Below are positions 1-5,741 of a stretch of 5,741 nt of DNA, in pieces. The notes beneath the pieces are model-generated. The model was not told the origin of the DNA, did not search any database, and was given only the letters and a program-made list of their open reading frames with translations. Every line of letters starts with the position of its first letter. The stretch's first letter is position 1. The translations under genes were made by a program, and so were the position numbers. This DNA is from CAYTSW01 sp964440605 (GTDB taxonomy: Bacteria > Planctomycetota > Phycisphaerae > Phycisphaerales > UBA1924): the NCBI GenBank assembly GCA_964440605.1, contig CAYTSW010000166.1, positions 1 to 5,741 on the forward strand, given 5' to 3'.

Positions 1-34
1 AGCACCGGGCGCAAGCCCCGTGGAGATGGCCTGG
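1..34. repeat. GNRA-capped hairpin repeat, copy 1 (imperfect)
   Basis: An inverted repeat at 3-22 has arms CACCGGGC (3-10) and GCCCCGTG (15-22) around the loop GCAA. Its 8-bp stem carries one C-C mismatch. The surrounding sequence, from AGCACCGGGCGC to CTGGGG, is found again with small changes at 2329-2357. Both copies lie in non-coding DNA upstream of a gene, and both loops fit the GNRA pattern (GCAA here, GCGA in the other). No T-tract follows, so it does not look like an intrinsic terminator. The element touches the first base of the window, so its left boundary is unknown. Confidence 0.55.
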
Positions 35-78
35 GGTTGTGCTGAGTGATCGTGCGACTTGCGAGGGGGCGGGTCGGC

Positions 79-107
79 CTTCGGCCGAAGACGGGCTGGA
101 AGCCCGT
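79..107. repeat. Palindrome plus short hairpin upstream of cstA
   Basis: Two adjacent inverted repeats are visible. CTTCGGCCGAAG at 79-90 is a perfect 12-base palindrome. ACGGGCT (91-97) and AGCCCGT (101-107) form a perfect 7-bp stem around the loop GGA. The second is followed by CCCACC. From memory, the GGGCTGGAAGCCC type of hairpin is a common dispersed intergenic element in planctomycete genomes, but this was not checked. The pair lies 36-64 bases before the chosen cstA start. It could be a transcript structure or merely an intergenic repeat. There is no T-tract to make it a terminator. Confidence 0.5.
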
Positions 108-142
108 CCCACCAAAGGCAGAAGACGGGTAGGTTGTTCGCC

Positions 143-2293
143 ATGGGCGTGCTTTGGCTGGTCGTGCTGGTAGGCCTTGCGCTGGTCGCGGCGTACCTGT
201 TCTACAGCCGCTGGTTGAGCCGGCGTGTGTTCGAACTGTCCGACGACGTGCGCACGCCGGCGGTGGAACTCGCGGACGATGCGGATTACGTGCCGACGAA
301 GAAGTCGATCGTCTTCGGGCATCACTTCACGTCGATCGCGGGGACGGGGCCGATCGTGGGGCCGGCGATCGCGGTGATGTGGGGGTGGCTGCCGGCGCTG
401 TTGTGGGTGGTGGTCGGGTGCATCTTCATCGGCGCGGTGCACGACCTCGGGTCGCTGGTGGTGTCGCTGCGGAACCGGGGGCGGAGCGTGGGGGACATCG
501 CGGGGATGCTGCTCGGCCCGCGGGCGCGGCTGCTTTTTCTGTGCATCCTCATCGTCGCGCTGTGGATCGTGCTGGCGATCTTCGGGCTGGTGATCGCGGG
601 CGTGCTCAAGGCGTACCCGCAGGCGATCACGCCCGTGCTGCTCCAGATCCCGTTGGCCGTCGTGATCGGCGTGTGGTTCCACCGCAAGGGTCGCGGCATC
701 GCGCTGCCGTCGGTTGTCGTGCTGGTGCTGATGTACCTCAGCGTGATCTTCGGCGACGTCGGCGTGCTGCACAAACTCAACGTGTGGCTGGCGTCGCGCC
801 CGACGGGCGAGTGGGTGATCGGGCTGTTGGCGTACTGCTACGTCGCGAGCGTGTTGCCGGTGTGGGCGTTGTTGCAGCCGCGGGATTACGTGAACGCGTT
901 GCAGCTCATCACGACGCTCGGGCTGATCGTCGCGGGGCTGGTCGCGACGGCGGTGCTGGGCGGGGCGGTGTCGTTCGACGGCGAGGTGGTGCGGAGCGAG
1001 TTGCGGCTGGTGGCGCCGGTGGTGGACTGGCAGCCGATGGGTGCGCCGCCGCTGCTGCCGGTGCTGTTCATCACGGTGGCGTGCGGGGCGTGCTCGGGGT
1101 TCCACTGCCTGGTGGGTTCGGGGACGACGGCGAAGCAGCTCGCGAAGGAGACGCACGCGCGGGCGGTGGGGTACGGGGCGATGCTGACGGAGGGGTTTCT
1201 GGCGATTCTGGTGATCGTGGCGTGCGCGGCGGGGATCGGGCTGGGAATCAGCAAGGCGGGCGAGCTTCCTGAGTCGGTTCGCGAAGCGTTTCTGGTGACT
1301 ACTGCGCCGCTTAAGGAAGGTGAGGCTTTGCCGGGGGTGTGGCGTGAAGTGGAAGGCGGGAGGGTGCGTGTGCATCCTGACGAACCAGCCGACATCAACC
1401 CGTTCGTGGCTCAGTTGGATTACACAGGCGCGCCGGCTTTTGAAGCGCGCTACTTCTCTTGGCAGTCAGCCGGTTCGCTGGCTGCCAAGGTGCGAGCGTT
1501 CGTAGACGGCGCCGCCAACATGGTGTCGCGCCTCGGTGTCCCCTTCGAGGTCGCAATCGCGCTGCTGGCGGTGATGGTCGCTTCCTTCGCCGCGACGACG
1601 CTGGACACGACGTGCCGGCTGCAGCGGTATGTCGCGCAGGAGTTGAGCTCGACGTTCCTGCCGCGACGCAAGGCCGGGACGTGCGCGCGATGCGGCTACG
1701 ACAAGGGCGACCTGGCGGTCTGCCCGGAGTGCGGCGGGGACGAGGTCGCATCGCACGACGACCTCAAGGTGCGTCGGCGGGCGGTGGCGTGGTGGAACCC
1801 CTTCCGCTGGCTCGCGACGCGGCACGGGGCGACGCTGTTCGCCGTGCTGACGGCGTTCGTGCTCGCGCTGGGGCCGTTCCCCGAAGCGATCGCCCCGCAG
1901 GCGAATCCGACAGGCTCGCAAACACCGCCGGCGCAACTGCCGCTGTTCGACCGGCTCGTGACATGGATCGAAGAAGGCGGTTCGGGCGGCCTCATCCTCT
2001 GGCCGCTCTTCGGCGCGACGAACCAGCTCCTCGCCGGCTTCGCGTTCGTCGTGATCATCGCGTGGCTGCGGCTGAAGCACCGGCCCTGGTGGTTCGCCGC
2101 GGCGCCGGCGGCGGTGATGCTCGTCATCCCGGCGTGGGCGATGGCGTGGCAGGCGTTCGTCGGCAACGAAGCGAACCCGTCGTGGTTCGAGCAGGGCAAG
2201 TGGGTGCTCTGCGCGATCGCGGGGGCGACGCTGGCGTTCGAGGCGTGGTTGTTGGGCGAGGTTGGGTGGAGGTGGAGGGCGCGAAGACACTGA
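143..2293 (+). CDS. cstA: CstA-family carbon starvation / pyruvate transporter-like membrane protein with inserted zinc ribbon
   Basis: This 716-residue inner-membrane protein belongs to the CstA family. Characterised members include E. coli CstA and BtsT, which import pyruvate (CstA is also linked to peptide use). The substrate here is not shown by sequence. Family signatures seen: HHFTSIAGTGPIVGP (from residue 60) followed by GAVHD (98-102); QPRDY (245-249); the CGACSGFHCLVGSGTT segment from 314; TTLDTTCRLQRY (485-496); and WPLFGATNQLLAG (620-632) in the C-terminal CstA_5TM-like part. There are many hydrophobic segments, the first at about 2-21. Two extramembrane stretches look unusual. About 66 residues (374-439) sit between family motifs in lower-GC DNA, and a CxxC-x9-CxxC zinc ribbon (C514, C517, C527, C530) lies in the loop at about 497-560. 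The ATG at 143 was chosen because the first membrane segment starts there. A TTG at 59 would add 28 residues translated from hairpin repeats. The ribosome site is weak (GGTAGG at 128-133). Family assignment is firm, substrate is not. Confidence 0.93.
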   Translation: MGVLWLVVLVGLALVAAYLFYSRWLSRRVFELSDDVRTPAVELADDADYVPTKKSIVFGHHFTSIAGTGPIVGPAIAVMWGWLPALLWVVVGCIFIGAVHDLGSLVVSLRNRGRSVGDIAGMLLGPRARLLFLCILIVALWIVLAIFGLVIAGVLKAYPQAITPVLLQIPLAVVIGVWFHRKGRGIALPSVVVLVLMYLSVIFGDVGVLHKLNVWLASRPTGEWVIGLLAYCYVASVLPVWALLQPRDYVNALQLITTLGLIVAGLVATAVLGGAVSFDGEVVRSELRLVAPVVDWQPMGAPPLLPVLFITVACGACSGFHCLVGSGTTAKQLAKETHARAVGYGAMLTEGFLAILVIVACAAGIGLGISKAGELPESVREAFLVTTAPLKEGEALPGVWREVEGGRVRVHPDEPADINPFVAQLDYTGAPAFEARYFSWQSAGSLAAKVRAFVDGAANMVSRLGVPFEVAIALLAVMVASFAATTLDTTCRLQRYVAQELSSTFLPRRKAGTCARCGYDKGDLAVCPECGGDEVASHDDLKVRRRAVAWWNPFRWLATRHGATLFAVLTAFVLALGPFPEAIAPQANPTGSQTPPAQLPLFDRLVTWIEEGGSGGLILWPLFGATNQLLAGFAFVVIIAWLRLKHRPWWFAAAPAAVMLVIPAWAMAWQAFVGNEANPSWFEQGKWVLCAIAGATLAFEAWLLGEVGWRWRARRH

Positions 2294-2310
2294 GGCACGA
2301 AGGCACGAAG
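2277..2310. repeat. Tandem AGGCACGA repeat overlapping the cstA stop codon
   Basis: The 8-base unit AGGCACGA occurs twice in direct succession (2293-2300 and 2301-2308) and is followed by AGGGGG. The preceding GGCGCGAAGACACTG seems part of the same element. I recognise the combined motif as a dispersed intergenic repeat common in Planctomycetes and some other environmental genomes, but this is recall, not a search result. The cstA stop codon TGA (2291-2293) and its last few codons (Arg-Ala-Arg-Arg-His) lie inside the element, so the repeat appears to supply the C-terminal residues and stop of the transporter. Confidence 0.55.
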
Positions 2311-2328
2311 GGGGAACACGAGACATGG

Positions 2329-2357
2329 AGCACCGGGCGCGAGCCCGGTGGCCCTGG
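2329..2357. repeat. GNRA-capped hairpin repeat, copy 2 (perfect stem)
   Basis: CACCGGGC (2331-2338) and GCCCGGTG (2343-2350) form a perfect 8-bp stem closed by the tetraloop GCGA. The flanks AGCACCGGGCGC and CCTGGGG match the element at 1-34, where the loop is GCAA and the stem has one mismatch. It lies in the 109-base spacer between cstA and uvrB. It could slow or stop transcription, but no T-run follows, so a standard Rho-independent terminator is not supported. A dispersed REP-like element is the simpler reading. Confidence 0.6.
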
Positions 2358-2402
2358 GGCGAGGGGGGGCGAGGCGGGCGAGGTGCGCTCCTACAGTTGC
2401 CG

Positions 2403-4535
2403 ATGCGGGTTCAGGGCACGAGCGAGTTTCGGGTGATGAGCGAGCACGCGCCGGCGGGGGATCAGCCCGAGGCGATCGCCGGGATCGCCGAGCGGCTGGG
2501 GCGGGGCGAGCGGGCGGTGACGCTGCTGGGGGCGACGGGGACGGGCAAGACATTCACGATGGCGCACACGATCCAGGCGGCGCAGAAGCCGGCGCTCGTG
2601 CTGAGCCACAACAAAACGCTCGCCGCTCAGCTCTACGAGGAGATGAAGGAGCTGTTTGCCGAGAACGCGGTGAGCTACTTCGTGTCGTACTACGACTACT
2701 ACCAGCCCGAGGCGTACATTCCCCAGCGCGACATCTACATCGAGAAGGACTCGTCGCGCAACGACGACCTCGACCGCCTGCGCCTCGCGGCGACGAGCAA
2801 CCTGCTGTCGCGGCGGGACGTGGTGGTCGTCGCGTCGGTCTCATGCATCTTCGGCCTGGGGTCGCCCGAGGCGTACAACGAGCGGCTGATCACGCTCAGC
2901 GTCGGGCAGGAGATCGACCGGCGCGAGTTCCTGCTCGCGCTCAACGGCATGCAGTATCAGCGCGCCGACTACGACTTCAAGCGCGGCACGTACCGCGTGC
3001 GGGGCGACACCATCGAGCTCCACCCGGCGTACGAGCAGTACGCGGTCCGCGTTGAGCTCTTCGGGGACGAGATCGAGTCCATCGCGCTGATCAACGCCAC
3101 GAGCGGAGAGATGCTCGCAGAAGAGAGCATGTACTTCGTCTTCCCCGCGGTGCACTACGTCACCAAGGAAGGCACCATCGAGGACTCGATCAAGGCCATC
3201 CGCGAGGAGCTCGACGCGCGGGTGTTGGAGCTGCGCTCGGAGGGCAAGCTGCTCGAAGCGCAGCGATTGCTGGCGCGCACGAAGTACGACCTTGAGATGA
3301 TCGAGGAGGTCGGCTACTGCAACGGCATCGAGAACTACTCGCGCCACCTCGACGGGCGCCAACCCGGCGAGCGGCCCTTCACGCTGCTGGATTACTTCTT
3401 CCATGGCAAGGCGGGGAAGGACTGGCTGCTCTTCATCGACGAGAGCCACGTCACGATGCCGCAGGTGCAGGCGATGTACAACGGCGACCGCCAGCGGAAA
3501 CAGGTGCTGGTGGACCACGGGTTCCGGCTGCCCAGCGCGATGGACAACCGCCCGCTGACCTTCGACGAGTTCGAGTCGCTGATCCCGCAGGTGGTGTACG
3601 TGAGCGCGACACCGGGGCCGTACGAGCTCAAGCGGACGGGCGGCGAAGTCGTCGAGCAGATCATCCGCCCGACGGGGCTGGTGGACCCCGAAGTGGAAGT
3701 GCGTCCGGCGGGCGGGCAGGTGGCCGACCTCGTCAAGGAGTGCCAGGACCGCGCGGGCAAGGACGAACGCGTGCTGGTGACGGCGCTGACCAAGCGTCTG
3801 TGCGAGGACCTGACGAACTACCTGCACAACGAAGGCCTGCGCGTGCGATACTTGCACTCGGAGATCGACACGCTCGAGCGTATCGAGATCCTGCGTGATC
3901 TGCGGCTGGGCGCGTTCGACGTGCTGGTCGGTGTGAACCTGCTGCGCGAGGGGCTCGACCTGCCGGAGGTGAGCCTGGTCTGCGTGCTGGACGCCGACAA
4001 GACGGGGTTTTTGCGCAGCCCGACGAGCCTGGTGCAGACGATCGGTCGCGCGGCGCGGAACGTGGGCGGGCGGTGCATCCTGTACGCCGACACCGTGACG
4101 CCGGCGATGCAGGAGGCGATGGACGAGACGGAGCGTCGGCGTGAGAAGCAGCTCGCGTACAACGCGGAGCACGGCATCACGCCGGCGACGATCAAGAAGG
4201 CGATCCGGCGGGGCATCGAGAGCGAGCTGCGGGCGCGCAAGACCGCGCGGGAAGCCGTCAAGTCGAGCGAGCCGGAGTACGAGGCCAGCGAGTTGCTGGA
4301 GCTGCTCGAGGAGGAGATGCTCAAAGCGGCGCAGGAGCTGGAGTTCGAGAAGGCCGCGGAGCTGCGCGACCAGATGAACCGCATCAAGGACGACCCGGCG
4401 CTGCTCGAGGGCGGGTCCAAGGTGCGCCTGAGCGATCTGACCGCGAGCGCCGGCAAGCGGAAGCCCGGCTCGGCAGGCTCGAAGTCGGGCAAACGGGCGC
4501 ACAAGAGCGGCGGCCGGCAACGCGGACGCGTGTGA
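2403..4535 (+). CDS. uvrB: UvrABC system protein B (excinuclease ABC subunit B)
   Basis: UvrB is the damage-verifying subunit of bacterial nucleotide excision repair. It is loaded by UvrA, opens DNA at lesions and recruits UvrC for dual incision. The 710-residue protein has all the family landmarks: PAGDQPEAI near the N-terminus; Walker A GATGTGKT (43-50, Lys49); the beta-hairpin that clamps DNA, beginning YYDYYQPEAY (96-105); helicase motif II DESH (346-349); SATPGPYE (401-408); GVNLLREGLDLPE (510-522); and motif VI QTIGRAARN from 545, with two arginine-finger candidates. A UVR motif for UvrC binding lies at about 631-665. A basic, acid-free tail (684-710) makes it longer than E. coli UvrB (673 residues). 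The ATG at 2403 leaves room for the SEFRVMSEH segment conserved before the GDQPEAI motif. The ATG at 2436 would cut into it, and one at 2325 would translate the hairpin repeat. No clear ribosome site (GAGGT at 2380 is too distant) and no SOS box were seen. Confidence 0.97.
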   Translation: MRVQGTSEFRVMSEHAPAGDQPEAIAGIAERLGRGERAVTLLGATGTGKTFTMAHTIQAAQKPALVLSHNKTLAAQLYEEMKELFAENAVSYFVSYYDYYQPEAYIPQRDIYIEKDSSRNDDLDRLRLAATSNLLSRRDVVVVASVSCIFGLGSPEAYNERLITLSVGQEIDRREFLLALNGMQYQRADYDFKRGTYRVRGDTIELHPAYEQYAVRVELFGDEIESIALINATSGEMLAEESMYFVFPAVHYVTKEGTIEDSIKAIREELDARVLELRSEGKLLEAQRLLARTKYDLEMIEEVGYCNGIENYSRHLDGRQPGERPFTLLDYFFHGKAGKDWLLFIDESHVTMPQVQAMYNGDRQRKQVLVDHGFRLPSAMDNRPLTFDEFESLIPQVVYVSATPGPYELKRTGGEVVEQIIRPTGLVDPEVEVRPAGGQVADLVKECQDRAGKDERVLVTALTKRLCEDLTNYLHNEGLRVRYLHSEIDTLERIEILRDLRLGAFDVLVGVNLLREGLDLPEVSLVCVLDADKTGFLRSPTSLVQTIGRAARNVGGRCILYADTVTPAMQEAMDETERRREKQLAYNAEHGITPATIKKAIRRGIESELRARKTAREAVKSSEPEYEASELLELLEEEMLKAAQELEFEKAAELRDQMNRIKDDPALLEGGSKVRLSDLTASAGKRKPGSAGSKSGKRAHKSGGRQRGRV

Positions 4536-4543
4536 GAAAGGAA
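4536..4543 (+). promoter_or_regulatory. Ribosome binding site for the small membrane-protein gene
   Basis: GAAAGGAA directly follows the uvrB stop codon. Its AAGGA core (4538-4542) ends five bases before the ATG at 4548. It is the clearest Shine-Dalgarno-like site in the window. It supports that start over the ATG at 4599 and supports translation of this short ORF. Confidence 0.65.
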
Positions 4544-4547
4544 CGCC

Positions 4548-4820
4548 ATGGGCACGGGCGAGAATCGGGGTGGGAACGGGCGAACGGGCGGCGGCGGGAT
4601 GATGAGCTTCGGCGAGCGCCTGCGCACCTTCCTGATCGGGCTCATGCTTGGTATCGCGGTGCTGATGGTGTGGTCGACGCTGCGGAAGATGGGCGCCGCG
4701 GGGTCGAGCCAACAGAACCAGACCCCGACCCAACAGGACGGCGCGCCCGAACCCGCCGAAGACGCGGCCCGGTACGATGGCGCCGATGAAGCGCGGCGGG
4801 ACGCAAGCGACGAGCGGTGA
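4548..4820 (+). CDS. Small single-pass membrane protein, function unknown
   Basis: I do not recognise this 90-residue protein. It has a Gly-rich hydrophilic start (1-17), then a short amphipathic stretch with Arg24 and Arg26. One hydrophobic segment spans about 28-45 (FLIGLMLGIAVLMVW and a few more residues) and is followed by Arg46-Lys47. The tail (about 50-90) is polar and rich in Gln, Pro, Asp, Glu and Ala, and is probably disordered. There is no signal-peptidase site, lipobox or catalytic motif. It starts 12 bases after uvrB with a good ribosome site and ends 18 bases before the next gene, so it is probably cotranscribed with both. A shorter form from the paired ATGs at 4599 and 4602 would keep the membrane segment. 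The coding call rests on the ribosome site, tight spacing and hydrophobic segment. Any tie to DNA repair would be guesswork. Confidence 0.65.
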   Translation: MGTGENRGGNGRTGGGGMMSFGERLRTFLIGLMLGIAVLMVWSTLRKMGAAGSSQQNQTPTQQDGAPEPAEDAARYDGADEARRDASDER

Positions 4821-4838
4821 CATCATCGAGCGCGAGCG

Positions 4839-5702
4839 GTGAAGATCACGCACGTGATCAACCCGTTTCGCGCACCGGCCGATTCCGAGCACGACATCGC
4901 GCAGTCGGTCACGCTCGAGTCGCTCGACCGGGCGATCGAATACGCACGCACGCACGCGCCGGAGGTGGACGTCGTCGTCGGTGCGGTGGGGTTCGAGGAG
5001 GATCGCGGGCTGGTCAAGCCGCCGCTTGTCGAGGGGGCAAGGCTGACGCGCTCGGTCGCTGACGTGTGCGGCTTCGAGGTGGGCAAGCGGCTGCCGCTGA
5101 TGGGCGATCTGGTGAGGTTGGGCGCGCAACTTCGCGAGGAGGGTACGGGCGGCGAAGACGCCGACGTGCTGATCTACACGAACGTGGACATCGCGGTGCA
5201 GCCATTTTTCTACGAGTGCGTCGCGGGACTGGTGCGCTCGGGCGAGCGGGCGGCGGTGATCAATCGGCGGACGATCTCGGGTGAGCACGCGCAGCGGCGA
5301 TCGCTGGCGGCCATGTACGCCGACGAGGGCGAGCGCCACCCCGGGTGGGACTGCTTCGTCTTCCCGCGCGCGTGGGCCGACCGCTTCGTGCTCGACGGCG
5401 TGTGCATCGGCGCGCCGGGCGTTGGCAAGGCGATGCTCGCGAACATGGATGCGCTGAGCGGCTACCGGCTCGTCGAGCACAAGGACATGCACGCGACCTT
5501 CCACATCGGCAACGAGCGGGCGTGGAGCAAGCGCACGCAGCTCGCGACCTACAACCGCGGCATGCTGACCGAGGCGGTGGCGACGCTCAAGGATCGTCAC
5601 GGCCCGCCGGCGCTCGGCAGCACTTTCGAGATGGTCGAAGCGACCATCACCGGAGCGCGCGCGCGATCGAAAACGCTGAGGGGGCGTTTGGAGCGGCTAC
5701 TG
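4839..5702 (+). CDS. Uncharacterised protein, possible GT-A-like glycosyltransferase (partial, 3' end missing)
   Basis: 288 codons run open from a GTG at 4839 to the end of the genomic sequence, so the C-terminus is lost. An in-frame stop at 4818 limits the start. GTG 4839 gives a natural N-terminus (KITHVINPFRAP), although the ribosome site is weak. Motifs that look conserved are IYTNVDIAVQPFFY with T114-N115-V116-D117, INRRTI (141-146), HPGWDCFVFPR (167-177), IGAPGVGKAML (190-200) and HATFHIGNERAW (218-229). A hydrophobic strand ending in a TNxD motif, followed by aromatic and His/Trp/Asp motifs, recalls the nucleotide-sugar-binding DxD region of GT-A glycosyltransferases. This is pattern recognition, not a demonstrated homology. 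There are no membrane segments or signal peptide, so it is probably cytosolic. The GAPGVGKA stretch resembles a P-loop but lacks the final Ser/Thr. It probably shares a transcript with uvrB and the small membrane-protein gene. That it is coding is likely; its function is open. Confidence 0.75.
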
Positions 5703-5741
5703 AGATCGGAAGAGCACACGTCTGAACTCCAGTCACGTGAA
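5703..5741 (+). other. Illumina TruSeq adapter plus partial index (sequencing artefact)
   Basis: From 5703 the sequence begins AGATCGGAAGAGC and continues to CCAGTCAC at 5736, which is exactly the 34-base TruSeq indexed-adapter sequence as I know it. The final five bases, GTGAA (5737-5741), fit the start of TruSeq index 19 (GTGAAA). Read in frame with the preceding gene it gives RSEEHTSELQS, a peptide that recurs as an artefact in protein databases. In another frame it gives the equally familiar ending IGRAHV. This stretch is not part of the organism. Confidence 0.97.

Noticed and set aside
59..142. Upstream TTG start that would extend CstA by 28 residues
   Set aside because: The extension is translated from the palindrome and hairpin repeats, and the first membrane segment begins right after the ATG at 143.
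2331..2350. Hairpin after cstA as a Rho-independent terminator
   Set aside because: The stem is strong, but it is followed by GGCCCTGGGG, with no T-tract on either side. A similar hairpin at position 1 fits a dispersed repeat better.
2262..2402. Upstream starts for UvrB, including the ATG at 2325
   Set aside because: The added residues come from the tandem repeat and the hairpin, overlap the cstA end in part, and resemble no UvrB N-terminus.
1459..2436. Plus-strand open frame overlapping the cstA 3' half and the spacer
   Set aside because: It is out of frame with the CstA motifs. The product is an Arg/Gly/Ala-rich string and the frame runs through the intergenic repeats.
4777..4842. A 21-codon frame starting ATGGCGCCG whose TGA overlaps the GTG start at 4839 (GTGA overlap)
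   Set aside because: The overlap looks like translational coupling, but the frame lies inside the tail of the 90-residue gene, has no ribosome site and encodes nothing recognisable. A chance overlap is more likely.
5403..5438. GAPGVGKA resembling a Walker A P-loop in the last gene
   Set aside because: The final position is Ala instead of Ser/Thr, no Walker B partner was seen, and the surrounding motifs point to a different fold.
2841..5600. A 919-codon open frame on the minus strand covering most of uvrB and the two downstream genes
   Set aside because: It lies antisense to uvrB, whose protein motifs are unmistakable. Its translation is rich in Arg, His, Leu and Ala with no recognisable domain, as expected from the complement of GC-rich coding DNA.
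5345..5725. Plus-strand open frame ending in IGRAHV
   Set aside because: It is an alternate frame of the last gene that finishes inside the sequencing adapter. The ending is an adapter artefact.

Overview
The window looks like one end of a GC-rich metagenomic contig carrying ordinary chromosomal genes, all on the + strand. The likely source is a Planctomycetes bacterium, possibly of the class Phycisphaerae. That placement is inference. It rests on the high GC content, on a CxxCGY...CPECG zinc ribbon of a type I associate with Planctomycetes proteins, and on intergenic repeats (a tandem AGGCACGA motif and short GC-rich hairpins) that I associate with planctomycete genomes from memory. No database search was possible.

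Layout. Positions 1-142 are non-coding and hold three small inverted-repeat elements. Positions 143-2293 encode a CstA-family (carbon starvation / pyruvate transporter) membrane protein with two unusual extramembrane insertions, one of them a four-cysteine zinc ribbon. Positions 2294-2402 are a repeat-bearing spacer with a second copy of the hairpin seen at position 1. Positions 2403-4535 encode UvrB, the damage-recognition helicase-like subunit of nucleotide excision repair, with every expected motif. A 90-residue single-pass membrane protein of unknown function follows after 12 nt (4548-4820). After another 18 nt a partial gene begins (4839 onward) for a protein whose motifs suggest a GT-A-like glycosyltransferase fold, though I cannot assign a function.

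The last 39 bases (5703-5741) are not genomic. They match the Illumina TruSeq adapter plus five bases of an index. The last gene is therefore cut at 5702, and any peptide translated beyond it is an artefact.

The spacing of uvrB, the small membrane-protein gene and the last gene suggests one transcription unit. cstA is probably a separate unit, and nothing links transport to DNA repair functionally. I found no mobile element, CRISPR array, RNA gene or defence system. The points most worth a second look are the zinc ribbon in the transporter, the shared hairpin repeat, the uncharacterised last gene and the adapter at the contig end.
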